Origin: Chytridium lagenaria | Taxonomy: Eukaryota > Chytridiomycota > Chytridiomycetes > Chytridiales > Chytridiaceae | Length of the DNA: 64,000 nucleotides | NCBI GenBank assembly: GCA_025449115.1 | Contig: JAHLKC010000001.1 | Span: 496,001-560,000 of the forward strand | Direction of reading: 5' to 3' | Part shown: positions 12,470 through 23,114 of the stretch, piece after piece | Position numbering within the stretch: position 1 is the first letter of the stretch | Layout: each line of letters starts with the position of its first letter | Translations under genes and position numbers: made by a program | Notes under the pieces: model-generated | What the model saw: only the letters and a program-made list of their open reading frames with translations | What the model was told of the DNA's origin: nothing | The model's database searches: none

Positions 12470-13290
12470 TCATCTCGAATACCCAATCCAAATCCTCACA
12501 CCCGTCGAACCCTTCTTATTATAATACGACGCCCTCCATAATCCACATGAGAGTTATCACTATCCTTTGTCGCAAGCTTGCCATAATGCATCACCTGTCC
12601 ATGGCTCTTGTCCCTCTCCTTCCATTCACCTCAATTCTAAAACCCGTGATCTTACCAACAGGCGAATTGGTGGCGATGAGTGGAGAGGATTGAGAACGTG
12701 ACGCATGATCACGCGGGGGAGCGGAATATCATCGACGAATGACTGGTCAACGAGCAAGGAAGGGGTGGAAGGAAGGTCGTCGATTCTCCTGTGATGTGGG
12801 TGGATTTGCTTCAGTTGTCAATCTGCTACCCTGCCGTCAGTTCTTCCTTTAATTCATCCTCGGCTTGATCGTGATTCTTCCAACACTTTTTGGAATAACT
12901 CAGGGATCTCTGACGATGATTCCTTGGCATCCTTTTTTGTTTCTAATGCGTCGTCAGCCATCTCATTGCCATCATCCGTCCATTCCAAAGCATCGCCGAG
13001 GTCAAGCGGTTTCAAAGGCGGTTGGAGTGAATGGCGGCGTTGTAGAAGTCAGTGCGGCGTTTAATATCCGCGATGGTAAGGCATGTCTCTCTGATGATCA
13101 GGCGGTTGTCGGAAAGGGGGATTTGACGAAGAGGTTGTAGTTAAGAAGCTTTGGAGGTTTTATCTTTTTTCACAAAAGTTGATTAAGTTGGATAATCATT
13201 TAAAAGACATTCGCAAAAAGAAATCGGTAACGTAATGAGGTTTTCTATCGCCTGTGAACTTACCCGAGCACCGGGAACTAAGCTGGCCAT
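12470..13290 (-). CDS. Probable nuclear gene for mitochondrial ribosomal protein uS3 (broken reading frame)
   Basis: The 3' part (about 12660-12470) reads KITGFRIEVNGRRGTRAM, then HVDYG, then YNKKGSTGVRIWIGYSR and a stop. This matches the C-terminal domain of ribosomal protein S3, with its GxRIE-x-xGR, DYG and GxxGVKVWI elements. The frame changes at least twice within it. Upstream, the same strand keeps coding character: an ATG at 13290 (MASLVPGAR), a GTAAGT donor, an exon from 13148 with LIIRETCLTIADIKRRTDFY, and an acidic stretch. Frame changes occur at a CCCCC run near 13115 and in ACCGCC near 13010. I join these as one gene because the coding blocks are contiguous and share a strand, but the N-terminal half is not recognisable and could be a separate small gene. 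In many fungi uS3m is mitochondrially encoded, so a nuclear copy would be notable. Confidence 0.45.
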
Positions 13291-13491
13291 ATCTGTCACG
13301 AAGCGCAGATATCCTCATTTTCTTGGACATGTTATGCTAAACTTCACAACGGAAAACTGCAAAAGTTTGACTTGATTTTTTCACCATCAGACAATCTCAA
13401 GACAACGTTTATCGCCTCATGAGCAATGACCATAATCACTTTCTTTATTAAAAACCTAACTAAACACATGACATAAGGGCATCGCGGGCCC

Positions 13492-15789
13492 TCAGAATTT
13501 AAACTTATCCTTATCTTTCTTCCCTCCCGACTTCTTATCATCATCCTTCTTCCTCTTCTTTGCCTGCCTACTCGCATGCTCAGCAACCATATCTGAGAAA
13601 TCCTCCATCTTACTACTCTCCTGCACAGCTTTCACCGTCCCTTCATATGCTTTCCGCACAGCATCTCCATGAAGACCTCCTTCAAGGTCTTCAGGATTGA
13701 GCGCGACTTCAACCCGAGTCTTGTTGTCAATGACTCCTGCAACTCCCTTACGCTTTCGGAGAGGATGAAGGTTGAGAGCCGCAGCCGCGCGCAGTAACTG
13801 AGTCAGGCTTGACACCAGACATGTCGTAAGTGTGTTGACTTCCCATAAAGCCTTTGACCGCAACGTCCTTTTGAGGAATAACGGTATAAAGCTCTTTGGG
13901 ACCTTCGTCTCTGCAGATATTTCCAATCAGTATCCAAATCCACGCGAAAAGAAAAAAACACAAAAAGCTACAGATTGCACTTTGTACAAGAAAGGCAAGC
14001 AAAAACAAAACAAAAAAACAAAACCTCCGATCTTTCCGAAGCTCAATAAAGTCTGGTGTCTCAATACAGCAGGAACACTCGCAAGACCACTTGGCGTCGC
14101 CATCGCCTCTGCAAGGAAAGTTCGTCCTCAATCTGACCAGCACCTTCCTCCTCGTCACCAGCCTCTTCTGCTTCCTCCTCTTCCTCTTCCTCCTCAACCT
14201 CCTCCTCTTCCTCCAACTCTCCCCAAACTTTGCGCTCAACTCAGCAAGGTACTTTTACAAACATGTTAAACAAAACCGCAAATAATCATTAAAGAGGACT
14301 ACCATTGACGGTTCCTCCTCCCTGTCATGCCAAACACGTCCCATACAAGGTCTTTCCGTACTCATCTACGGAGGCTTGCCCATCCTCCAGGATGGTAACC
14401 CCACTGCCCACCCTCGGAATAGGGCATTCAACCCAGGAATCTTGAGGGACGGGTATGAAGTGGCGGGCCGTAACGCTGCATATTGACAAGCCAAGCGGTG
14501 GCGAGTTGGGTGGGATGTTCAGTGCAACACGAAGCTCGTCAGAAAGCTGACAGGCTTCTTCAGCTTCAGTTTAGTTTCAAATTCCTTTCCTTCGTAGTAC
14601 CTAAAGAACAAAAAATCCATGAGAAATCATAGTCAAACACCAAATCAAGAATCAAAAGTCGCGACAACGGTAAAAGCCTACATGTCGCCGTGAATTGATA
14701 AGGGGGGCTTTGTCTGCCACCGGAAAAAGGCGTCGTGGAGTTTTTGGTAGTCAATATCGAGCTTGCCCATCTTAGGCGCCATTCGATCTCTGACTTTCCC
14801 CTTGATACCACCGCCATCTTCCTTCTCGCGAACAGTTTCACGAAGCTCCATAATACCAGTAGCCTTAATGAAATCTATGATTAAGGTAAGAACAGGAAGT
14901 CGATTTAAAATAAAAACAAGAGAGTGGTAATGTGTAGAAGGTCACCTGGAAGCTGGAATGGAGGCTTCTCAATTCCTCTTTTGCCTTGCAAATACTTTCG
15001 CTTTTGTTGCCAATGAATCGGAATAGGGACGGTATTTCTGTAGGCTTTAAGGTGAACGAGAAGCTTGGGTCTGCTGCTGTGATATCAACCCACTATAAAT
15101 AAAATAGCGAAAAGTTAGTTAGTACTAACCTTTCATCTCACTGAAAGCAGAAACATTATTCATTCTCGAAAAACTCACATCCACGACATCCGGCTTTGAT
15201 ACCAACTGCTTCAATTGCGCAACCGAAAGCCTCGACGATAACCTCTTCTTCTTCTTTGACAATACCTCCTCATCGTCTTCATTGTCTTCGTCTTTTGCAG
15301 CACCCTGCTCCACTTCTGCTCCCTTATTCTTGTCCTCGTCGTCAACTTCATCCGTTGCATCTACCTTATTCAAAAGAGAATCGCTCAAAGACCTTTCATA
15401 GTCCTTAAATGCTTCGTCTTGAATTACGGGAGCAGGGGCAGCAACGTACTCAATCTCGACATCATTCAAGTCATCATCGCCCTCGCATCCTGAAAGCAGT
15501 ATAAAAGTTCATTACCGTATCCTCCTTATAACATGAGACATCCCATGAAATCGTAAAGCGTCTAAACAATACATACAGTTGCTTCCCGCTCTGATGCGCT
15601 CTCTCCTGCTCTCCTCCGGAAGCCGCATCCTTTCTCTTCTTCTTTCGCCGCTTCTTCTTATCCTTATCTTTATCCTTTGCTGTTGCACCTCCATTCTGCT
15701 TCCCGTTCACAAGCGTCCTGTCTGTTCCGCTCTCAGAGTCCGACTTGCCTAGCTGTCGCTGATGATTTAGCTAGCGCGGCCGCAGTCAT
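13492..15789 (-). CDS. Splicing factor 3B subunit 2 (SF3B2 / SAP145 / Cus1)
   Basis: SF3B2 is a U2 snRNP SF3b component that helps anchor U2 at the branch site. From the ATG at 15789 (MTAAALAKSS) come a Lys-rich segment, an acidic linker, VAQLKQLVSKPDVVDV, the DUF382 core (GKRGIEKPPFQLP, DFIKATGIMELRE, PKMGKLDIDYQKLHDAFF), the PSP proline-rich region and an acidic run. The C-terminus is the diagnostic EDFSDMVAEHASRQAKKRK...FKF. At least five introns are visible. The order and spacing match the whole family protein. The exon at about 14340-14580 is only readable as GPPTSYPSLKIPGLNAPIPE and KPPVDEYGKTLYGDVFG if about eight single bases are restored. More breaks occur at about 14070, 13770, 15085 and 15740. 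An essential gene is unlikely to be dead, so local consensus error is suspected. Confidence 0.93.
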
Positions 15790-16002
15790 TTCTGCAGTGC
15801 GTTTTTCCTTCAATGGGATTTTTTCAAGAAATTTGCCCTCACAACTTGAGACCGACAGAGATGGATACGTTCGCTTTTTATTCACTAGTTTACGGGTAAA
15901 GCTACAGATGATAGCGGGGGGGAAGATATGTTTAAATGCCAGGCCGCAGTTACGGCAACGTCTTTTTCGCAGTCTACCAGACCGACAAAGCTTATTAAAG
16001 GC

Positions 16003-16448
16003 TTAGTACACTTGCGGCTTGCCAAAAGTGTGCATCGGTTGGTCTGCCTCAATGGCTGCGATTTCTGGAAGCTTTTCGATACTGGTAATGAACGAAGCAG
16101 GTGCCTCTACAAAAGCAAATGAAATTTAAATGATCATTCAATAAAAAGTGGGTCACTTACGGATGGCGAGCCCATGGATAGAGTCATAGCGACGGGTGAC
16201 CACACCACCTACAGCGGCTAGTTGTTTTTCAATGCTTGCTGAAATGACTGAGCGGCGGTTGTTTGAACATGACGATGTAGGTTTGGAGACCTGTACGTTT
16301 CAAAGTCATGTGAATGGTAAGGTTGGTCAACTTCAAGGCATGAATGCAAACTTGTTTGAAAATCATACCTGCGGCTGCGGTTGATGCCGCTGACCCCAAA
16401 GCCATGATGGCCATAAGAACAAGGACGACGAACGGCGGAGGACGGACA
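16003..16448 (-). CDS. Secreted I9-type proteinase inhibitor (subtilisin-propeptide-like)
   Basis: After a hydrophobic leader containing MAIMALGSAASTAAAG comes LQTYIVMFKQ, the first strand of the inhibitor I9 / subtilisin propeptide fold. It continues ASIEKQLAAVGGVVTRRYDS, the centre GLAIR, and after an intron (GTAAGT donor near 16161) ASFITSIEKLPEIAAIEADQ and a stop at 16003. Length and order fit small stand-alone inhibitors such as yeast PBI2, which block subtilisin-like vacuolar proteases, but a signal peptide suggests secretion or vacuolar delivery. One frame change falls in the CCGCCG run near 16252. The start could be the ATG at 16414 (MAIMAL) or at 16448 with another indel. No protease domain follows, so it is not a truncated propeptide of an adjacent enzyme. 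Confidence 0.7.
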
Positions 16449-16804
16449 TTGTTGATGGTTGAGATGAGTGAGGAAGTTTCTTTAACAAATTTTATTGAAA
16501 CTTTAGCCCAAGGTATCAAGTTTACAGTGTTTCTTTGATACCCTAGCTGTAGTCTTAGACAAGCATGTTCTGGCGGTGATGTCTGCAATATACATAATTC
16601 AAAGACATTACTGCTGTATATATATATGTATTTACTTTGATATGCGATGCGATAACTCCGAAAACAAACATAAACAAAAAAAGCACCTCTCTCTCAAACA
16701 AGGCCAAGTCAACGAGCATCTCAACCCAAAGAAAGGGAAACACAGAATGAAAACAGGGATTGTAAAGTATATTTGATTGCGAAAGACGGGATCCACAGCA
16801 ACTT

Positions 16805-17503
16805 TCAAGCAGCTGGGCCACCCGTCGGTCGATGACCAAGAGGGAGATCAATGGTCTGCCATTGAGCACCAGGATGGAGCGATACAAGCTCAGACTCTTC
16901 TCCAAACACTGCATACGTAGGTTCGACTTCATGCTGCTCCACATGAACCATATCCGACGCCATCATGGAGGCATCCATGGGTGCAGGAGTGCCACGCCGT
17001 GATGGCCCAGCAAGCACATCAGAGGAACTGACAGCAACAAAGTCAAGTACACTGAGTTTAGCGAGGGACGATGTTCTTGAAAGGGCCGAATGACGGTCAT
17101 GGGGAGTAGGGAATTCAAAGTCTGAAAAGCGTTCACATTCCTCCAAGATGAAGGAGATCATGTCACTATCAACACTGTCCATGTCGCCAAGGAATGGTGA
17201 GAGCGGGGATGCAGCGGCAAAGAGCTTGTGAAGGGCGGGTGAGTTTGCTGCTTGTGCTTGGGCAGCGCAGGAGGGAGGGAGTACGGATGGGGAGGAGGAT
17301 GTTGGCAAGGGTGAGGAAGCTGGTGCAAGGGGTGGTGAAGGGTGGTGAAGGTGATGGTGATGCTGGTGGAGGAATCGATAATGCTGACGGAATGCAACGG
17401 GTCTTCTTCTCACAAACGAGTTGGCAGTCCGAAGAGTGCCGTCATCATCCGAGGGAAGGAGAGCGTCAGTTAGGGAGGGTGGAGGGACTCTTGAGAGGAT
17501 CAT
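16805..17503 (-). CDS. Low-complexity protein of unknown function
   Basis: A single uninterrupted exon of 232 codons starts at the ATG at 17503 (MILSRVPPPSLTD). The product is rich in Ser, Pro, Ala and His: a His-rich patch (HQHHHHLHH) near residue 50, a long Pro/Ser segment, and a C-terminal half with acidic and hydroxylated residues, including SVDSDMISFILEECERFSDF. I see no signal peptide, membrane segment or known domain. It resembles fungal regulatory or cytoskeletal disordered proteins only in composition. It lies between the I9 inhibitor and another low-complexity gene, all on the same strand. Confidence 0.55.
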   Translation of the reverse strand: MILSRVPPPSLTDALLPSDDDGTLRTANSFVRRRPVAFRQHYRFLHQHHHHLHHPSPPLAPASSPLPTSSSPSVLPPSCAAQAQAANSPALHKLFAAASPLSPFLGDMDSVDSDMISFILEECERFSDFEFPTPHDRHSALSRTSSLAKLSVLDFVAVSSSDVLAGPSRRGTPAPMDASMMASDMVHVEQHEVEPTYAVFGEESELVSLHPGAQWQTIDLPLGHRPTGGPAA

Positions 17504-17839
17504 TTTCTTTAAGATTTCTTGATAAGATCTTATGAAAAATGACCCTCTTTTTGTTGTGTTGCTCAAAGAGGACCTTTTGTCACGCGTCTTGCAACATCCT
17601 GAAACACATCGCCAAGTGGAAGTTGGAAGCCCGCAACACTTGAACTTTTTAAAAACGTACGTATTGACATTATCCTACACCATCGTACGGCGCATTAGAC
17701 TCTCTTGTCGATCTTGAGAGGTTTGCTTGATACGACTAAAGACAGTATTAAAATTATTAACATTGTCGAGCTGGGTATCAAAGCGACGGTGAATGGGATG
17801 CTGTCGAGAGAGACGAAACCGCTGACGGATCTCTAACCA

Positions 17840-18562
17840 TCACTGGGGCAAATTTGGTGATAAGAATTCAGGGTCCACGGTGTCTGGTACCGTTGACGAG
17901 GAATGGCCATTGCTGATGGTCGTAGTCGCAGATGCCGATGTAGTTGATGGCGTTGCGGCGGTTGACCTTGAAGCAGCTTCTGATTCTTGAGCGGGTGCTT
18001 GATCGGACGCCAATACGCATAGTCTCTCTTGAGTGTGATGGTTGTTACACAGCCAGCAAAGCGATGGGTTTGATGGTGATCGACCTTTCAAGTCGCCACC
18101 ACCAACAACGACTGGCGTATAGCTGATACCCCCAAACGTTCCCTTGCCTGCTCTTGATCCAACAGACGAACGATCAGCATGCTGGATAAATGTCACCACT
18201 GACGATTCTGCATCGCTATCATCAATCCCAGTGTGATGTGACATTAAAAACTGTGAGCTGCGGTGGCGTGCGGACGGCGTGCTATTGCCGGTGCGAAGAA
18301 GGTTACTGGGAAGGGTTCGGATGACAGTCTTTGTTGAAGATTGTGTGTTTGGGATGGTCGAATCAAGATGTGATCGTGATGTAGCGGATTCTTGATGTTT
18401 TCTGGGCAGGGAGCGTTGTTGTCGCATCGTAGGAATCGGGGCAGACACTACATCTGAATCGTAGCCGTCCTCTGACGAGCGTGATTGTCTAAAGATGCCA
18501 CATGCGCATGCAAGTCGCCAGAAGCTTCCTGCCGCTGTATTCTTTTTTCTCGTGTCCGTCAT
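17840..18562 (-). CDS. Ser/Thr-rich protein of unknown function with Cys clusters
   Basis: One open exon of 240 codons begins at the ATG at 18562 (MTDTRKKNTAAGSF). An N-terminal WRLACACGIF could be palmitoylated. The middle is Ser/Arg-rich and probably disordered. A LCWLCNNHHTQERLC motif near residue 185 could bind zinc (CxxC, HH, C). The tail is Ser/Thr-rich. I do not recognise a family. It heads away from the Nudix gene across an AT-rich spacer. Confidence 0.5.
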   Translation of the reverse strand: MTDTRKKNTAAGSFWRLACACGIFRQSRSSEDGYDSDVVSAPIPTMRQQRSLPRKHQESATSRSHLDSTIPNTQSSTKTVIRTLPSNLLRTGNSTPSARHRSSQFLMSHHTGIDDSDAESSVVTFIQHADRSSVGSRAGKGTFGGISYTPVVVGGGDLKGRSPSNPSLCWLCNNHHTQERLCVLASDQAPAQESEAASRSTAATPSTTSASATTTISNGHSSSTVPDTVDPEFLSPNLPQ

Positions 18563-19432
18563 AATGGATTTCTGCAAATTGATTTTTTTTTCTTTTCGAT
18601 CTGGATCTTTTTTTGTCGGATAATCTGCTATTTATTTACATGTAAGCAACAGAGTGAGGACGCCACCAAAGTAGTTTAACCTCGATAATGCCTCACCTGA
18701 TCACGGAGATGGCATGTCGTCGCCATCAGCTATGAACACTATGTTCATTGTCCTTTATGTAAAGGTTCTCGCGCTCAATTAGGATGAATTCTTCAAAACA
18801 ACTAGAGTTAATGCAAGCAACCAACCTCGTGTAAAGCTCGCTCAGGTAAAAAAAGGTAAAGACGCTTGAACAACCGGGACAGCAGATACATGGTTTTAAT
18901 AAATAAAAAAACTAGCATATCCGTGAAGACACGATATATTTATGTATGTATTGGCAGAATTAAAAGTATATTCAAATCAATATAAAAGAAAGGGTGCAAT
19001 GATCAATACATAATTAATTATAAGAAAAGATCCGAGGATTTATCTGTTTAGTACCAATTTAGATTACACAACATCATCATCAGGACAGCAGCCCAATCTT
19101 CATTTTTTATTAATTTTATTTTATTAATAAAATTAATTACATTTTAAATATTATTATATATATTATTAATAATAATAATATTTAATAAAGAATGTGGCTC
19201 GCTCGGATGGCCTTGGTTTGTCACAAATCAATTAAATTAAAATTATTCATTATTTTTTATTTATACGCCCAAAACAAATACATAAAATAATGCATGTCTA
19301 TCCCATTTATTCATTAAATATATATTTACTTAAACCAACCTCTTTACCCTCACACTGTCATCCTCACCATCCTACATTTCTTATACATATTTTTATCATC
19401 CCTTTTTTTTTTGTTTTTTTTCATAACTAGAT
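18563..19432. other. AT-rich divergent intergenic spacer
   Basis: This 870 bp gap lies between two divergent genes and has no coding potential I can support. From about 18890 to 19330 it is strongly AT-rich, with runs of ATT/AAT and a perfect AT hairpin at 19109-19137. A pyrimidine-rich tract (about 19395-19425) lies just upstream of the Nudix ATG, as expected for a fungal promoter. Confidence 0.6.
19109..19137. repeat. Perfect AT-rich inverted repeat
   Basis: Twelve-base arms (ATTAATTTTATT and AATAAAATTAAT) flank a five-base TTATT loop inside the AT-rich spacer. It could be an AT cruciform, a replication-origin-like element or simply low complexity. Confidence 0.6.
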
Positions 19433-20182
19433 ATGGGTTCCTTCAACTCAAAACCCATCATGTCCACCAACCCTGCATCCACTGTCCCCACAGCCAAAGA
19501 TGTTGCAAACCGTCTCAACGTCGACATTGAAGAAAAAACCTACAAGAACCCCGCTACAACCGTGGATGCTCTCGTCGTCAGAAAAAACATGAAAACCAAC
19601 AACTATGAGCTTCTCGTCATCCAACGTGGGCGAAACCCTTTTAAAGGCTATTGGGCGCTTCCAGGTAGAGCAATGAGCTTTCTTTCAACTGTATGAAAAA
19701 ACTCAATGGTTTTTTTATAAAAAAAAAAGGAGGGTTCGTGGAGTACCGCGAGGACCCTTTGGATGCTGCACCTCGAGAGCTGGAGGAAGAGAGTAAACTG
19801 AAAAAGTTGGAGGGTCCCGATTCCATTCATTTAATCACGGTGAGAGGAAAAGGAGACCGTGACCCTCGTCAACATATCATCACCATCGCCTACGCTTTAA
19901 AAGTGGACCCGGCGTCTCTCCCCAATTGCGCTGGTTCAGATGATGCTACCGTAAGTTTTCTCTTGCTTTTATACCCCACGTCGCTGAATGGCTTTTATAA
20001 TAAAGGGAGCTCAATGGATCCCAATGGATGTCATTGGATCAGAAGAGTTCCCGCTTGCCTTTGACCACGTTCATATCGTCAATGATTTCAAGGCGTGGTT
20101 CCAAAAGGAGGGGGAGGCAAGAGGTTACTATGTTATCGACGAAAATCCTCAGCAGCCAGGAGAATCCTCAACCAAACACTAA
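19433..20182 (+). CDS. Nudix hydrolase with a potential N-myristoylation signal
   Basis: Three exons (19433..19664, 19730..19950, 20006..20182) join in frame to give 209 residues. Nudix enzymes hydrolyse nucleoside diphosphates linked to another moiety, such as ADP-ribose or NADH. The Nudix box begins GGFVEYREDPLDAAPRELEE, giving G-x5-E-x7-R-E-L-x-E-E with the metal-binding glutamates present. The following residues are SKL, so the conserved Gly of the box is Lys here. The core before it, LLVIQRGRNPFKGYWALPG, is typical of the ADP-ribose pyrophosphatase/NrtR-like branch. The N-terminus MGSFNS fits a G2/S6 myristoylation pattern, so the enzyme may be on a membrane. Substrate cannot be set from the sequence. 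Confidence 0.85.
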
Positions 20183-20404
20183 ACCCTTCCTCGGTTCCTC
20201 TGTTCCGTCTTTTTCATCTCTTCATTTCCCCAATTCCTTTCCCCTGAACATCTCATAGCCTGCGCATCTTTCATTTTTCAGTGTATCAATATTCAGTAAT
20301 AAAAAAAGTCGTGACCCTGATAGATGGCTTGACAAAATGTCAACCTTGCCACCAACTTTAAGAAAAATCGGCGCCCATTATGTCTAATATATAATTTATT
20401 ATCA

Positions 20405-22856
20405 TCACTCGACCTTTCGCTTCTTGGCGAAGCGATCCAAAGCAGAGTAAGGCTTCTGCTCGTCCACAACCTCTCCCTTTGCTCTCTTGCGTTCCAATGC
20501 ACGTTCCGCCTTCTCCTTGTCCATTTTTTCGATATAAGCCGCCTAAACCATTGCAAACAAAATAATATAATCAACATAAACATAGAACATGTCACGAATT
20601 CTCTCACAAAAAAAACAAAGTTTAGATTAAAAAACTTACACGAATGGGGTCTAGAATATTGGCCTGCTTTCGGACATAACGTCTCATGGCTGAAGACTTT
20701 CCTCTCGCCCTCTTGCGTGGGACAAACTTTGTAGCGGGGTTGTTGGCCTGTGATCATAATGATAATGTGAGCACATTTTCGACATCTTGAGACTAAGGAT
20801 AATATACTAACCTCGAACTCTGTTTTTTTCTCCGCCATAACAATCTCCTGCGCCGCACGATCCACCGTTCCAATGACACTTGGATCCAGCGTAATCATCT
20901 CGGGTTGAATCTAAACCACAACAAAAAAAATAAAATTCAGAACAAAACTACGACTACAAAAAGAAAGAAAAAAAAACCAATGCGCAAAACTTCTCACCTT
21001 CTCCAACAGCGAATGCACCTCTGCCGTCTTCCTCTGCTTCTTGGTCTGGAACGGGTTGGCCTCAAGCGCATCATAATTGGGCTCTCCAGATCCAGGAACA
21101 ACAAGACTGACAATCCCCTTTGAGTGTGCAAACCCAAGGACATCCTCGTAAGGGCAAAACCGAATTTTTCCAACACGGCATCCAGGTTGAAGGTGATGCA
21201 TGTAAGGTGATTTTGCTTTCGTCTTTAAAGCGTCTTTCCAGAACTGTTCACAAAAATGTCAGCAATGGGATACACAACGGAAATAAATACCGTCACGTTC
21301 GGTCCATAACCGACGGCAAGGACTCCCATTTGACTAATGTCAATGGTGGATGCGGGTGTTGGAGTAAAGTATTGCTCGACGGCCTTGTAAGTCCGCACGT
21401 CCCAGACCTTCATCTGACCGTCTAATCCCGCGGTGACCATATACTACAGGCCGTGAACATATATTATTAAGAATCCTTAAAAACCACTGATGTCGACCAT
21501 ATAGACTCACGTTCCAGATCTGTCAATCGCCAGCGACTGCACGGGTCCCCGATGACATAACATCTTGACAATGGGTTCCGTCATGCTTGGACTCCACAAT
21601 GTCACAGTGCCTACAATAATCGACGATCAGCATAATTTTAAAAAAAGACTACCGGTGTAATAAGAACGTACCATTGTTGTGCCCGAGATGCAGAATCGCG
21701 TTCGTAGGGTTCTGACGCATCGCTTTACACTCTCCAAGTCTTGTCTTGTGCTCCGCGACAATCTGTCCAGTTGAAGTATCTTGGTACATCAACCGACCAG
21801 GTTTACCCTAAACACCATGAAACATGGGTTCAATCCCAAAGTCCATCATCAATAATAAAACACTCACCACAGATGCAAGAAGGAAATGATAGGGAAGAAA
21901 CTCGAGACAGTTCACTTCAACGTGTTTTTGGAGACAATGAATCTCCATACCCGTTTGATCATAAATGTAGACATACTGCTTCTGCGCAACCGCAAACATG
22001 GTTTCGTTGTGAAGCCATCTGTCACGTAAAACGTTAGTCATCACTAAAAAAAAAAACATTCCCTCAAAAACTTTAAAAGCCTTACCTGACATCCCCGAAC
22101 CATTTCACGAACATGGAACTCGCATTTTAAAGATTTCGTTTGCCAGTCAAACGTCGCAATATGTCCTTTCCGTCCTCCAATAACCAAGTTTCTAAAACAC
22201 AACGTATCAGAGATGTCGTTCATAACCCCCCCCCCAAAAAAAAATCCATAATAGTCACCTTCCATTCAAGGTGTAATCCAAAGAATAAGGTCCAAATTCA
22301 TCCAACTTCAACTCAAAAATCTATCGTACACTATAAGCTGCATTCGACTCCATGGACCCTCACCTTTTTTCTGATTATTGAGGTCAAGATGTTCCGCCAA
22401 TTCCTTCTGTCCCAACTTATAAGTCTTTTCCATTCCCTCCGCTTCAAGATATCTACATTCACACATCAGTTCATCAACACCCTCAAACCCCCCAAAAAAA
22501 ACTCACCCAGCATCCTCCAACAAAAGCCTCTCCGTCTGCGCCGCCTTCTGGGTAGCATCATCATACTTTTTTGTCACCTTTCTCAAATTCCCTTTCAACT
22601 TTTTATCCACGATACTCTGCATATGTTTATCAGCCTCAACGTTTGCTGTGGGCGGGGGGTGTACCTTTATTGGAATGTTGGCCTTATTCCTTTCATACTT
22701 TTTTGCGGCAGGGTTGGGAGGTGGGGGAGGTTCTTCGGTTTTTTTGGTTGGTGGTTTGGAGGTATTTCTTTGACGGCGTTTGGGTTTCTTGGTCGATGCA
22801 GGGGAGGCGTCATGCTCGACATGATCGTCTGATGCGGTGGGTGCAAGAGGAGGCAT
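20405..22856 (-). CDS. UTP7: UTP7 / WDR46 (BING4), small-subunit processome protein
   Basis: This nucleolar WD-repeat protein is part of the SSU processome that matures 18S rRNA. From the ATG at 22856 come a basic, proline-rich N-terminus, the helical [20 protein letters not shown] segment, and the conserved propeller: [82 protein letters not shown]. The diagnostic BING4 C-terminal block follows: [20 protein letters not shown] then [15 protein letters not shown] and a basic tail. About nine introns are present and the exons join without an obvious indel. Together with SF3B2 and EF-G2 it makes this stretch a housekeeping region. Confidence 0.93.
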
Positions 22857-23114
22857 GGCAACGAATATATGGAGGGATACTGGTTAAAAAAAAAAAAGTC
22901 GGAATTGTCATTGAAATTCATAGACAAACTTGAATAATAATAGTCTAAGAAAAGCGGGTTAGTGAAGTTGTTTATATATTTTTAAGAGTTGTGAAGTGCA
23001 AGTACATAAAATATACATATATAAAATAAACCTTAATGCATGGGTGTGCAAGAGCGGGCAAATAAATGATGGGTAAGAGAAGGACAGCGAGAAAAAAAAA
23101 ATGATTGTAACGAC

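Noticed and set aside
13748..14239. Minus-strand Arg/Lys-rich frame of about 160 codons
   Set aside because: It is the wrong-frame reading of the SF3B2 acidic GAGGAGGAA repeat and neighbouring intron.
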